Under the pieces are notes generated by a model, which ran no database searches, had not been told where the DNA came from, and worked only from the letters and a program-made list of their open reading frames with translations. The translations under genes were made by a program, and so were the position numbers. Shown piece by piece: positions 1 through 11,849 of a stretch of 64,000 bases of DNA (the stretch's first letter is position 1; each line of letters starts with the position of its first letter). Location: positions 7,158,501 through 7,222,500 of the forward strand of contig NC_056752.1 of assembly GCF_018687715.1 (NCBI RefSeq), written 5' to 3'. Source of the DNA: Carya illinoinensis. Its lineage: Eukaryota; Streptophyta; Magnoliopsida; Fagales; Juglandaceae.

Positions 1-797
1 TGCATCTTATATGTCATGAACGGGGGCAGGTAACCTGGTGTTGCATGTCTCGACGTTTCAAATGTCCGTCCAATCCCAAACGGAATTTGGGGGCGTCACA
101 ATATGTACAGTGTAAGGAGGTTCTGTCTAGGAGATTGGAAATTTTAAATGTGTCCATTGTGACCTCCAATCTTTCCTGAGAACTGACTTAGTGAGGTACT
201 ATTCATTTCTACAGTAAATTCATCGAAACAATATCAGGAAGTAGGGTTTCAAATCTTATCAGATTTGAGGTGGAGAAATTGGTTTACACAAGGTGTGGAA
301 GGGTAGATCAACCCCTGAAGTCAGCAGTGATTCTAGCGACTGGTGAAACGGCTAGTACAAGGAGCTGGTTCAGCAAGTGGCTCCAAGTCAGTAAATGGAG
401 ATACTGGTATTGATGCTAATGTTGTGTCTCTCTCCATGAAAAAGGAGACATGTACATCCTTATGGCATATTGCTAATTTCCAAAGTTGCCATGATAGAGG
501 ATGTGTTAATATTAGCGGGTCCACAAGTTTGCACACAGGCATTGGTTTGGCATTGATTCAGGGTGTGTGGTGGAAATTCATGTCGATGGCTGATGAACTT
601 CCAGGAGAGCCAAACGTGGAAGTTACACTATAATTTTCAGCAAGATTGTTTTTCGACATGGGCCGAAGTGAAATGCTTGGAATTGGTTTATTCTAAGTGG
701 GTATGCTTTTATGGTGAAGCATGATAACGGAAACTATGAAGATCTTCATTGAGGTGGAGCTTGGCTGTGGGACCAGTCAAAGTCGCAAGGTGGAGAT

Positions 798-1171
798 TGT
801 TGGACTTTTTGCTCCTTTAGTTAGTCCCACATGGGTGGGAAATGAGAATGAACAAGCTCTCAAGATTTATAAATAAGAGACTTAGCCTCTTAGTTTAAGT
901 GCACCAGTCAAATGCTTAGTTAATAACTTTAACTCTAGTTAAATTCCTCTGTTGTCCATTTTTATAAAATTGAAAGAGGTGTGAGTTAAAGTTTTTCTAG
1001 TGAAGAAAGCTTTGTGGGTGTGTTTGGGGTGAGGAGAGAAATTATGTAATTGTAATAATTTTTCACATAGTGTATTTTCTTTTCTAGGTCTGATGGTTTT
1101 TCTCCTGTTTAGGAGTTTCCACGTAAAATCTTGTGTTGTTATTATTTTTCTATTTTTTTTGTTATGCCTGC
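798..1171 (+). repeat. Copia-type LTR, solo or 3' LTR remnant
   Basis: A purine-rich stretch (ggtggaga, about 790-797) that looks like a polypurine tract is followed at once by tgttgg, the usual start of a copia LTR. Inside are a TATA-like tataaata near 866 and, near 1110-1140, the text tttccacgtaaaatcttg, which I recall as typical of the 3' part of TNT1-like copia LTRs. The 3' end, tgcctgca near 1171, is a guess because no second LTR or target duplication was found. Bases 1-797 may be the 3' internal part of the same element, but the open frame at 343-633 matches no pol domain I know. Confidence 0.45.
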
Positions 1172-1275
1172 AAAGGGTAGATCCTAGAAGGGTGAATTTG
1201 GGAGGTCTAAATTTCCAACAAAAAGGAGAAATAAGTTTGGTGGAAAAAATCTGCTATTGGAAGGGCAACTGTTAA

Positions 1276-3599
1276 ACTACCATGGATAAATTTTGAAGAG
1301 TTTTGATACGTATAAATAAAGACGTGTACTGATCTGCGTATCAATACTGATTCCTTCATATTCAAAATATAAATTAACATTGTTTTCAATAAAATTTACT
1401 TTTTAAATAATTATATTAAATTAGTGCATATATTAGTATATAATTGTACTTGTAACTAGATTTTTCTAATTTTAAAAAGTGGAAAACCAATAGAATTTCA
1501 GAAAATTGGAGGCAAATGAGTGGGAACAGAGGGCTGAGGAAAAGAGCACGCGGGGAGGCAAAGAAAGATGGGAGTAGAAAACGGCCATTTGAAACTGTCT
1601 ACGACTGCGAGAAAGTAGAAACTAACGTGTGGGGACAACCTCAAATGTGTTTTGAGTCCTTCAACGAAGCACCCTGATAAACATATTTTTTAATTATAAA
1701 TAAAATTCTTTTTTCTTTTTTCTCTTTTTTGGATCTTTTCTTCAAATTTTTACAATCTAAATTTTTGAAGTTTTCATTTAAGTCAGGGTGACCGTCGTAG
1801 CTATAGCTAGTTGATTTTGTGTGTTTTTTATTTTGGTTTTCTTTTACATGTATTTTTTTATATTTTTAAATATTTTTTTAAAAAAATATAATATTATTAA
1901 AAAAAAAAAAAAACCAGCAGGAGCTATCAGCGGGTCCCAGCATTTTCCTTTAAGTTAAGCAAATAAAAATAAAAATAAAAAGTTTTGAAGATTGTCAAAT
2001 ATAATTGTCAGATGAAATACTAACTATTATTTATTTTGTTCTGTTTTATGGAATTAAATTGAAATTGGTGAGAAAAAATAGAAATGATTAGAGTTTTTGA
2101 ATTTTCTTGTTACCATATGATTAATATCTCTTACTTTATTTTTAGAGAAGTAGCGACAGAAATATATGAATTGTTGGGTATAAATATGCTTTAGAGGCGA
2201 GAACGATGAATAAAGGAACACGTTGGCGTGGTGGGCACGGAAATTCCAATCTTACATACTTGCTTTGAGGAGTCGTTAAATGTGGGTCTGTTACTTTCCA
2301 AAGACTAGACCTCTCGCTCTGGGTCTGGTCAAATAATTGACCCTTGTTACTTTAGTAAGTCCATGTCTTATCTGCCCAAAAAACGTGTGACCCATGTTTC
2401 ACAACATTCTCTTTTTCATGTCCCAATGGGCCAATTTAGCTGTGAATTCATCTTAACTGGCAATGGCTTCTTTTTTGGTTCTAGAACTGAAAAGTAAAAG
2501 AAAATGTTAGGAAATATGGGTATGGCCATGTGTCTGTTTGCATTTGTCACCATTCTTATTAGGAAAAACAAAAGGGAAGGGGAGTGAAAGATAAATTGCA
2601 TTCTTTAAAAAAATAATTGCATTTATTTGTGGATGGAGCCTGTCACAGTACTGCTAATATAATTATATAGCTCAGTGCTGATATTTTAATATGCTGATCT
2701 ACTGATCTTTAGACATAAGGCCCAAGAATTGGTCTGGCAAAGGGCCGGCTCCAAGATCACCATTTCCATCGATCGTCCAAGAAGTGCAATGACCCAGATG
2801 AATTCTTTATTCCATTTATGAAAAGTATGGTTCTTGAAATGAAATTGTTATTGCAAAAAATACATTTAAAAAAGGCAGCAGCCCTTTTCCCGGCCACCTT
2901 AATTCAACACCTCGATCGGCCTTACAATATTGAAGTGAGCTTGGATCATGATTGCTCTCTTACTGAATCTGTTTGTCTCATTTTTCTTAGTTTTTTTGGG
3001 GTTTATTATTTGGCAGCCTTCTACTGGAAGCATATAGCCAATTATTACATGATCTAGTTGCACAATTAGCACCTTGTTTAATTCTATGGAAACTAAGGTT
3101 GGCTTGTAATTCAGCCAGAGATCATGACGGTGTTTAAAGGCTCCATTGAAGCCAAATGATGTTATAACCATGGAAAATATTTCATGCTCCTATACTGCAA
3201 GTAAAAAAAGAAAAAGGCTTGAACTGGTCGAGTGGTTAACGCCCCCAGTTGGAAAAAAATGAAGCTTAGCATTGTTGATGGAGTCTCTAAAGAGAATCTA
3301 GGCCGATTTGAATGTGTCGTGGTATCTCAGTTAGTTCATCCATGGTTTCTCGCTCTTTTTTGGGATTGGCACTAATGTTCATTCTGAACTTTCCATAGTT
3401 AAAGTTGCAATTTTTTTTCCCTGCTAAACTTCTGCAGTTACTAAAGTTGAAAAATGAGACATTGCCTCCCCCCCCCCCCCCCCCCCCATAAAGGGAGGAC
3501 AGCAACTCTTGAAATCTATAGCATCTCACTTATGGTGGAGAAACTGTGGTAACAAAGAGAGCAAAAACAAGGACCACCCAGCTTTGATAGCAAAGATGA
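1276..3599. other. AT-rich intergenic sequence
   Basis: No gene is recognised. The stretch holds a poly-A run near 1899-1912, several AT-rich blocks and a pure C tract of about 19-20 bases near 3469-3488. A short text near 3222-3240 (ggtcgagtggttaacg) resembles a tRNA/SINE A-box but has no B-box partner, so it is not called. Open frames here are short and without recognisable domains. Confidence 0.6.
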
Positions 3600-3648
3600 C
3601 AAACAGACTCCTAGGCAAACAACTATACAAAACAACTATACCGGCTAG

Positions 3649-4110
3649 TTACAAAATATTCCTAAAATAAGGAAAACCAAGCTTATATGTTCTAATTAAG
3701 CCCCTTAGGAGAGGAGGAACGTCGGAAGCCATCACTGACCAAGATCCAGCATAACCTTCCGATGCCATTTGTGCCAAAAAATCAACCGGAGCATTACCTT
3801 GCCTGAAAACATGATGAATTGAAAACACCTTGCATCTAAGCAATCCCAACAATTTGACCCAAAAATCTTCAAGATACCAGATAGGACAAACCAATTGACA
3901 ACAATTAAAGAGTCCATCTCTATCTCTATCCTGTCCAAACCTCTTTCATAGATTTTTCACACTCTAAGGAGGAGTGCCATGAACTCAACAAAGTTATTTG
4001 TGTCATGATTAAGAGGAGAAGCAAAGGTACTACCCAGCATCACATAAAACTCCCCTGCACCTGCCTTCCCCGGGTTTCCTCCACTACTCCCATCCACGTT
4101 AAGTTTTAAG
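3649..4110 (-). pseudogene. LINE RNase H domain fragment
   Basis: Translating the minus strand from about 4110 gives the N-terminal RNase H signature LNVDGSSGGNPGKAGAG, with the first catalytic Asp in DGS. A frame near 3938-3732 contains MDSLIVVNW, and the frame 3894-3649 contains FRQGNAPVDFLAQMAS, which matches the family's C-terminal R-x-x-N-x-x-A-D-x-L-A motif with D kept. The three pieces are in different frames, so at least one frameshift separates them. This belongs to the RVT_3 type of RNase H seen in plant LINEs. It is non-functional. Confidence 0.75.
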
Positions 4111-4348
4111 CCAACCATGTTTAGGGAGATCCCATTGGATAATCTGCATCTCCTTTCTCCTTCAAATTTTCGGCTTGATATTCAAGTCTCCTAATATCTT
4201 CTCATCTTGTGCAGATGGGGCCTTAGATGCCCTCAATTTCTCACTAAGCTTAACCATCCAAAATTATATAATTCGCCAAGTCTCTTCCACAGATTCAGGT
4301 TTTCCTTCCCATCTTACTTTGCACCGATGGAGCCAGAAGACCTAAGTA

Positions 4349-4427
4349 TAGGGCTATAAATGAACCAGTCTATTCAATAGCCCACTCGGTACTCTCTTGG
4401 TTAAACTCGAATAGAACCCGACTCGTG

Positions 4428-4461
<34 letters not shown>

Positions 4462-5165
4462 AGCTCGTTCGTGAAAGTAAATGCCCGCTCGATTTGTAAA
4501 TGACACATACCCGATAAAACTCGACTCGACTCGGCTAAAGCTCATTTATGCTCGAGTTGACTCGTTAGCTCGACTCGATTACAACTCATTCATATATTGA
4601 TAAATATATACATACACCTATGTATGTATATATGTATTAGCTAATAATATAAGCATACAACTTTTATAATTAAATATATAATATGTATTCTAATTACTTA
4701 TGTCTATATAGTGAATATACTTCATAGGTATATTTTATAATTTGTATAATAATTAGTCGATAAAATTTAATAATTTCATATACTAGTATGTGGGAACCAT
4801 ATATGAAATAGATATATGATATCATATTAAGTGTATGTATTAATAATATATGTAGGCATATAATATATTGTTATTTTGGATAAATATCAACTAGTTAGAT
4901 AATAATTATTTATAAATTTTTATAAATTTTATAATTAATAGAGGTTCTACTTCTTAGTTGTATAAATTCAATATTAGTTTTTTTATTCAATTAATTTATT
5001 AATTATTAAATCTTATTCCAAAAAAAAAAAACAACTTCAACTCTAGCTCGAGCTCGAGTTGAGAGTTTAATTTATCGAGTCGAGCTCGAACAAAGAATTA
5101 AAAAAAATCTCGAGCTTGAGCTCGGCAAACCAAAAACTGATTCGGCTCGACTCGATTACAACCTA
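4349..5165. mobile_element. hAT-type MITE inserted in the LINE
   Basis: The left end reads tagggctataaatgaacc and the right end, reverse complemented, taggttgtaatcgagtcg. Both ends are followed inward by clusters of ctcgactcg/ctcgagctcg repeats, as in many plant hAT MITEs. The flanks are cctaagta (4341-4348) and cctaggta (5166-5173), an 8-bp target duplication with one mismatch, as expected for hAT. The interior is AT-rich, has a run of about 31 A near 4429-4459, and has no coding capacity. A diverged partial copy lies at 37471-37853. Confidence 0.8.
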
Positions 5166-5235
5166 CCTAGGTAACAATCATTGGAATAATGCCAATGAGA
5201 AACTCTCTTGTAGTCGATTTTGAGGCTCTATTAAA

Positions 5236-5690
5236 CTAAGCTTGGACAATTTCTTTCCAAGTGCAGAAATTAGTTCTTAGCATACCCAACTGCATAGCAC
5301 ACTTCCACCAAAAGGCTTGAGCCACTTCCCCATTGGCTAGCACATGATTCAAGTCTTCATAGGCTCCACGACCGCAACAATTGCACTTTGAAACAAGAGG
5401 TATGCCTAGCCTTCGAACTCTGTCATCCAGGCTAAGAGCATGATTCAAACTTTTCCACATTGTAATAACCATCTTCTTGGGAAGGCACGGGTGTCAAACC
5501 CAATTAGACCATCTGATTTTTGGAGCTCTAACATGAATGCACTCCCAAACACTCTTAGCAGAGAACATTCCATCTTCTTTAGCCACCCAAATCAGAATAT
5601 TCTCCCTTGCTTTATGGCCACTAATAGTATTTACAATCTCTTGGGCTTTTTGAGATCCCACCAAACTATGTAAATGGTTCAAATCATAGC
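5236..5690 (-). pseudogene. LINE zf-RVT / connection domain fragment
   Basis: On the minus strand, the frame 5682-5494 contains LIWVAKEDGMFSAKSVWE, the typical W-x-x-x-x-D-G-x-F-S-x-K-S segment of plant LINEs. After a frameshift, the frame 5472-5236 contains KCNCCGRGAYEDLNHVLANG, the Cys-rich zf-RVT motif (C-x-C-C plus H). The expected downstream RNase H is split off by the MITE at 4349-5165. It is clearly a decayed piece of the LINE and not a host gene. Confidence 0.75.
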
Positions 5691-6054
5691 CATCCTTAAT
5701 TCAAATATCTTTTAATTTCAAGTTCAGTGTATTGATAAGAGAGCTGGAAGCGAGTATTTCCTCCCCCAACCATTTGTCAAACCAATACGAAAGGTTTCCT
5801 TCCTTAGGCTTCTACTTAGAGTGTTGAATAACATCCGAAATACACCTAACTATAAGCTTACATCCCTTTATTAGGATTCACAAGAGAAATATGGCCCTCC
5901 TTCACATATTTAGCTTTAGAAAACCAGGACCATAGAGAATCTACCGTCAATAATTTCCAAGCTAATTTCATATGGAGAGATCTTTGGATATCCTAGAAGT
6001 TTTGGATACCAAGACCCCCTCACTAGTAGGCGTGCACAGCTAGTCCCAAGCTTT

Positions 6055-6459
6055 CTAGTGTTTCTTTGGTTTGTCATCCTTATAACCCCAAAACAAATTA
6101 CTCAGGGAGCGAGAAAGGGACTTTAGCAGAGTTCTTGGAACCTGAAAAATGGACAGCAAATGTATGGGCATACTACTGAGTACATGTTTTACCAACAACA
6201 ATATGGCCCTAATAGATAGAAGACAAGAATTCCAGCCTCCAATTCTAGCACCAATTATCCAAACAAGCTCATCAAAATGGTTAGCAATTAATCTACCAGA
6301 TACTATAGGAACTCCCAAATATTTTAAAGAAAAAGAGCCCTCTAAAAATCTTGTTATCCGCAATAGTTGTCTTCTTCTAATAGGAGATGAGATTCGAGAA
6401 AAAAATAGAAGATTTCTCCTCGCTAGCTTTTTGGCCAAACCACGATTCATAAAGAGCAA
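6055..6459 (-). pseudogene. LINE reverse transcriptase C-terminal fragment
   Basis: A 134-residue minus-strand frame contains FSLKYLGVPIVSGRL, the conserved 'yLGvpl' block just after the palm of plant LINE reverse transcriptases. It continues with the IGGWNSCLLSIRAILLLVKHVL thumb segment (W, LS, G/A-R-x-x-L-I/L pattern), MPIHLLSIFQVP and FWGYKDDKPKKH (usually F-x-W). The YADD catalytic box would lie upstream, beyond 6460, and is not preserved. The frame opens into sequence without RT similarity near 6530, which marks the truncated 5' end of the element. Confidence 0.8.
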
Positions 6460-6530
6460 GGGACTCTGAGATCACCTCCACCGATGCTTTACTACCATTT
6501 GAGAAAATTGCACGAGGAAAAACCCTAGCA

Positions 6531-6737
6531 GAGTTCAATTTTATCACCTACTAACGTGTCACTAACCTAAAAAATTGGGTTGCTCTTGTCTTATCAGTTG
6601 GGTATTTATGATCTTCGATCTAGCATAAACAAACTCTTTACTTGGGGTTAACTGGTTTCTTCTTTTCATCTAACTCATCATGTTTATTGTAATTTGGCAG
6701 TTAACAAAACAGGTTTGTCAAATTTGAGATCGAGTTA

Positions 6738-6796
<59 letters not shown>

Positions 6797-7349
6797 GTCT
6801 TTAATATGTTGTAATTGTGCAAATATACACCTTGTCTATTTTATTTTTATTTTTTGTTAATAGTTTGGTTAATATGATAGAAAAAGGCTTTTATAAAGCC
6901 TTGGTGTAGGCATCCTTCTTTGTAACCCTTAGGGTTATAATTTTGTAATATGGTACTTTTTTTTTTTTTTGCCATAATTATCATTATTAAGATGGCATTT
7001 CTAGTGGTTTATTTGAGGAAGCTGTGATAAGCAGACTATTAACATCGTGTTTTGCATGCTTTTGAGCCAGACTCTCTACAACTCAAATCTTCGGTCTTGG
7101 GCAGGTAGACACCAAGAGAACACCGCGAGACAGGGTCCTGGTGGTGGACTATGAGTCTCTAATACCAAAGTTAGTATTATCTTAGAGTTTAGTGCAAGTA
7201 TGTAGAGAGTTCAGAGAGAGTTTATAGTACATGTGGATTGTCTTATATACTTGATTTATAGGGGTCAACTACCCATTCTCTATGTCAGAGATATATGTCA
7301 CCTCAATCTTGTCTTCAGTCAAATGTCATAAATGCGGCGTGGCCTTCTG
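6531..7349. other. Intergenic sequence with (TTA)n microsatellite
   Basis: No gene is seen. An uninterrupted (TTA/ATT) run of about 60 bases lies at about 6737-6796. Around 7080-7260 the sequence has a mixed, non-AT-rich composition that could be an old LTR fragment, but I could not pair it with another copy in the window. Confidence 0.5.
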
Positions 7350-7546
7350 TCCCATCAGCCTAGTGGTAAGTATGATACGTTAGATCCCCCCTTACCTGTT
7401 GTCAAGGGATCAAGGGTTCCCCTCATGTACTGCCTGCCCGCCTATTCAGACCCTCTGAAGCTAGGTGGCATAGGGGGGAGCTAGGGCAATGTGCTCCTTG
7501 TTCCCATTCCTGTAGGGTCGGGGGCCCTTTGTAGGCCGAGGGGTTG
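7350..7546 (+). repeat. Possible tRNA-derived SINE fragment split by the hAT
   Basis: The text cagcctagtggtaag (about 7367-7381) resembles a pol III A-box (TRGCNNAGTGG), and ggatcaagggttcccctc about 45 bases further on resembles a weak B-box, at a spacing common in plant SINEs. The hAT element at 7555 interrupts this moderately GC-rich block, which resumes at 12177 (gcgccttgtatctgg). Without other copies the SINE identity is uncertain, and it could be some other old repeat. Confidence 0.35.
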
Positions 7547-7823
7547 CCTGTTGGTAGGACTGTACAAATAAACCGTCTGGCCGACTCGACCGTTTTTTCG
7601 ACCCGACCCGATCCGAAATCTCGACCCGTTTACAGGCTGAATCGGAAACGGGTTATACCGTAACCGTTTCTATTTTTATCGGGTAATACCCGTAACCCGT
7701 TTCCACCCAAAATGTGCTGCAGCTGAAGCGAAACACAGTTTGATTCTCTCCATCGGCATTGCTCTGTTGCTCAGAAGGTCTCCCTCAAGTCTCCACCTGA
7801 TTTTGGGAATAATCTATAGGTAT

Positions 7824-7825
<2 letters not shown>

Positions 7826-7859
<34 letters not shown>
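7826..7859. repeat. (CT)n microsatellite
   Basis: About 17 CT dinucleotides form a pure run inside the 5' untranslated part of the hAT element. CT-rich tracts in plant 5' leaders are common. No further function is inferred. Confidence 0.9.
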
Positions 7860-7861
<2 letters not shown>

Positions 7862-9132
7862 GTGATTGTGATTTCGTACGTGTATCGGTGTATGCGGTAT
7901 GGGTGGATGTTTTTCTACATTGGGCATTCTTTAGATGCAATTCTGCTGTCTCGGTCCTCAAAATGGATTGAAAAATGGGTGTATCTTTCAATGGGTGTAT
8001 AGCAAAGACGATCATAAAGACTACATGCCCTGAATTGAAAAACATCTAAGGTGTAGCAGGAATTTGTTTCTTACTGAGTGTAGAAGCTAGCGTAACTATA
8101 TATTTTAAGTGATTGTTTGGCATTTTGACAAATAATGAAGAACATGTAACTATATATTTTTTGTTTCTTACTCAGAAAAAGGGAATTTGTTCTCTCTCTC
8201 TAATTTAGAATGAAATTATGATTTTCTCCGTTTAGTATATCCCCTGTTTGAGGAAATGTCTTTAAAAACTTAAGTTAGTTTTCTTGCTTTTAGCTTCAGC
8301 TTTTTGTGCCATAATTAGAGAGTAGAACGTGTATTTTCTTTCTCATTTATTAGTATCATGGAAAGGAATTGGTTGGGGAATTGATTTCTCCAAACCAGAA
8401 GCATACTCTGCTTTGGCTTCCAGAGGCTTTTCATCTATGTATAAGTTTATAACCCTGCCTATAATTAATTACCTGGAAGCTAATTGATATTATTAAAAGT
8501 GATTGTTTTCTGGGACTGTTTTACTTTGACACTTAAAAGTGATTGTTTTATTTTCTAATGAATAGTGGGGCTGTCTCCCATTAATTACATCCTTGATGGC
8601 TTTTAGTCAAAGAAATTAAGAGAGGAGTACTGAAGAATCGACATACATATATTCTTCTCGTTTCTGGTTTTGAATGGTTTTTATTTACTTGTGTGAGTCA
8701 GGTGTATTCCCATAGTTTATATATTTCTAGAATGTGTTGTAACTTGGGTTTGTTAAGTCTTATTCGTTGGTTTTACTACACCATAATGGTTAGACATAGT
8801 TTTCTATAAAACTTGATGTAACATTTTCTGTCCAACAGAGAATAAGTTTATGAGAACTTTGAGCAATTATGCTTGGCATTTTTCTGTCCAACAGAGAATA
8901 ATGTTTGGAATATCCAACGATTCTGGAACTTTTCCTTGTGAAAGATGAACTAAGCTCTTTGAAATGCCATTTTTTGTTATGTCCAAGATTTCATGCATAT
9001 ATATCACATGCACTTGCTACATATGGCTATTTTCCACATATTAGTCACACAAAAGATGCACAAAAATTGCCCAGTACAGTTCTTGCTTCTTGGGAATCAT
9101 GATACCTCATACATATATATGTACATGATATA

Positions 9133-9250
9133 TATTGGGATTTTTATCAAGAATACTTGCCTCTTTTATCAATATTTCTATCATATGTATTGGGATTTTT
9201 ATCAAGAATACTTGCCTCTTTTATCAATATTTCTATCATATGTATTGGGA
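9133..9250 (+). repeat. 55-bp tandem duplication in the hAT leader
   Basis: Two copies of a 55-base unit starting tattgggatttttatc lie back to back (9133-9187 and 9188-9242). They appear identical, and the first bases of a third copy follow. The repeat sits just upstream of the transposase start. The apparent identity of the copies points to recent slippage or unequal exchange. Confidence 0.9.
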
Positions 9251-9298
9251 TTTTTGTTAACAAATTTGTGGTGTTATCTCAAATTGCAGTTAAACCCT

Positions 9299-11509
9299 AT
9301 GGAACCTAGTGCTACTATGCCTTCATCTGAGTCTGAGTCAATGCCCAATGTGATTCATTTGGATAGCACTCTACCTTCAACTTTGGATAGCTCTCTCCCT
9401 ACAACTAATCCTCCAGTTCGCCCTCCTATTTCAAGAAGACGGGGTAGATCTGAAGTATGGCAACACTTTACGAGGATTGAGGAAGTTGAGGATCCCGATG
9501 AGCCCAAAGCCAGATGTGATTATTGTGGTAAGGTTTTGTTATGCCATCCTAAAAGACAAGGTACTTCATCCTTGAAGTACCATAATGAGAGATGTAAAGC
9601 CTTTAATACTAGTAGGGTTGGAAGGGATAACCCCCAATCAAAAATGACCGGGACTAGGAAGATGGGGGTGGATGGTACAACTAGCAGTCCTAGTGTTGGA
9701 CTTGCCAAGTACAACGAACAGAAAATACAGTCAGCGGTAGCTAAAATGATAATTGTGGATGAGCTACCGTTTAGATTTGTAGAAAAGCAAGGTTTTAAAG
9801 ACTTTATGGCCGTAGTTGAGCCTAGATTTCCAATTCCCTCTCGCATTACTGTTATGCGAGATTGTATGAAAATGTACATGTTAGAAAAAGAAAAGTTGAA
9901 GAACATGTTCATGGCATCCGATTATAAGATTTGCATCACTACTGACATGTGGACATCAATTCAAAATCTAAATTATATGTGCATAACAGCCCATTTTATT
10001 GATGATGATTGGATTTTGCATAAGAGAATTATAGATTTTAACAAAGTTCCTGATCACAAAGGGATAACAATAGGAAAAGAGATTGAGTCATCTGTACTTG
10101 GATGGAGCATAAAGAAGATATTTACAATTACAGTCGATAATGCATCTTCTAATACCACGGCTATCGATTATTTGAGGAAAATTGCTAAACTTAGGGACTG
10201 TATGGTATTAGACAATGACCTTATGCATATAAGATGTTGTGCACATATTTTGAATCTCATTGTCCAGGATGGATTAAAAGAAATTGATAGATCAATTGTG
10301 AAGATTTGAAATGCAGTTAAATATGTGAAGTCTTCCCCTGCAAGACTTAATAAATTCAAGTCATGTGCAGAGAAACAAAATATTCTGGGTGGTGGGCTTC
10401 TTTGTCTTGATGTTCCAACTAGGTGGAATTCAACATATCTAATGTTGAGTATGGCTCTCAAATATTATGCGGCGTTTGAGGTGCTGCAAGATGAAGACAA
10501 TGAGTTTGGCCCATATTTATGTGAAGTTGGACAAGGAATACCAACTTTACATGATTGGGAAACCATCAAGGTTTTTGTACAATTTTTGAAGCTTTTTTAT
10601 GATATGACTTTGCGGGTTTCAGGCTCAGTTTATGCAACTTCAAATTTGTTCATTAAAAAAATATTTACAATCTATAAACATTTGAACAAATTTTCCATGA
10701 GTGAGAGTAATGTGCTGAAAATCATGTCGGATAGGATGTTGTTGAAATATGACAAGTATTGGGGGGATTGTGGGAAATTGAACAAAATGTTGTTTATTGC
10801 ATCTATGCTTGATCCACGCTTCAAGTTGGAAGTTTTGGAGTTTTGTTTTACAAATATTCTTGGCCATGAGCGAGCATCTGAACTTGTTGATTGGTTAAGG
10901 AGGATGATTGAGCGGATGTATAAACAATATTCAAAATCCAATGTAAGTTCAAGTAAGGGTCAATCAAGTGTTGGTGAGACCCAAAGCAACACTTTTTATA
11001 ATGATGAGGATGATATATTCAATATGTTTCAGCAATATCAAGCATCAAAAGGTGTGGTAGAGTCTAAATCAGAATTGGATAAGTATTTCATGGAAAGTGT
11101 TGAAGGATTAACACCCGACTTTGATATTCTGATATGGTGGAAGGTGAACTCAATTAGATATCCGATTCTTGCCAATATAGCTCGAGATGTGTTAGCTATT
11201 CCGATATCTACTGTTGCTTCTGAGTCGGCATTTAGCGTTGGAGGTCGGGTTTTAGATTCATTTCGTAGTTCATTGGCCCCAACAACAGTTGAAGCTCTTA
11301 TTTGCACACAAAACTGGTTGATGGCTCCCTCCATTAATTATGACTCTCAAGATGTAATGGAAGATGATAAAAGCTACAAGTTAGAAACTGGTAAGATTTA
11401 TATTTGAAGAATATTTTCTTATAGTCATTTCAATTAATTATATGTTTAACATTATTTTTTATTTCTTGTAGAGATAACTTTGAAGAATATTTTGAACGAG
11501 GTCGATTGA
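9299..11509 (+). pseudogene. hAT transposase (BED zinc finger + hATC), one nonsense codon
   Basis: This gene would bind the element's ends and carry out cut-and-paste transposition in the nucleus. The frame is open upstream to 8993, but the ATG at 9299 (MEPSATMPSS) follows a pyrimidine-rich acceptor-like ttgcag and gives a normal N-terminus. A BED zinc finger spans about residues 54-101 (VWQHFTRIE, then CDYC and H/C ligands). The RNase H-like core shows DMWTSIQNLNY, ITVDNASSN and RCCAHILNL. The hATC dimerisation domain is at about 611-675 (WWKVNSIRYPILANIARD, then ASESAFSVGG with the conserved Glu). An in-frame TGA at 10307-10309 splits the frame. Both halves are in the same register and the family continues across it, so this is one substitution, fitting CGA to TGA at a methylated CpG. 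A probable 3' intron (gt at 11391, ag ending at 11471) would extend the end to a TGA at 11507. Length is about 700 residues, normal for plant hATs. Confidence 0.9.
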
Positions 11510-11781
11510 AGATTCTTTGAAGAATACACAAATTTTTTGAAAGATGTGAAAGCTACAAGTTAGAAACAGTATAGATGAACATTATTGGTTTATTTTTTGT
11601 ATTTGTTTTTTAAAACGTTGGTTTAGAAAGCATTGACAGGGAAGTTGATTGTATGAATGATTGGAAAAAATCAAGTTGCTGCTAATTTGCAATCACTATA
11701 TTCAATGAATTTTTTTTTTCTTCTAGAAAATGTAGCCAAAGTCATTGAAGTCAATCAAAGGTTTTATGAAATTAATTTACA

Positions 11782-11849
11782 TTTTTGGCATCATCCTATT
11801 AAGTACAAGACAACTTCTTGTCTTGTACTTAATAGGATGATGCCAAAAA
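11782..11849. repeat. Perfect 30-bp inverted repeat (hairpin)
   Basis: Bases 11782-11811 are the exact reverse complement of 11820-11849, separated by 8 bases (aacttctt). The stem has no mismatch, and runs of T and A close its base. It lies in the 3' part of the hAT, about 270 bases after the transposase stop. Transcribed, it would fold into a perfect hairpin that could feed small-RNA production. It may instead be a recent foldback duplication. Confidence 0.95.

Larger units (their letters stand above)
3600..6530 (-). mobile_element. Degraded L1-type LINE (non-LTR retrotransposon)
   Basis: Read on the minus strand, the order is C-terminal reverse transcriptase (about 6460-6055), the zf-RVT connection region (about 5690-5236) and a C-terminal RNase H (about 4110-3649). 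This is the order in plant L1-type LINEs that carry RNase H. Endonuclease and N-terminal RT are absent, so the copy is truncated at its 5' end, as is common for LINEs. Stops and frameshifts break every domain. An 817-bp hAT-type MITE lies inside it at 4349-5165, so the LINE is the older insertion. The 3' boundary and poly-A tail are not clear and the outer coordinates are approximate. Confidence 0.8.

Noticed and set aside
343..633. 96-residue open frame near the left edge
   Set aside because: No recognisable domain. It lies in a probable LTR-retrotransposon remnant, and its shadow frame on the other strand is equally open.
3220..3260. tRNA-like A-box text (ggtcgagtggttaacg)
   Set aside because: No B-box at the right spacing, no acceptor stem and no CCA-proximal structure. 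Not a tRNA gene, and too little for a SINE call.
3287..3529. Minus-strand frame with a poly-Gly run
   Set aside because: The glycines come only from the C homopolymer at about 3469-3488. No other support for coding.
8905..9102. Open frame upstream of the hAT transposase start
   Set aside because: It overlaps the leader and the 8993 frame, has no domain and is not in the transposase frame.
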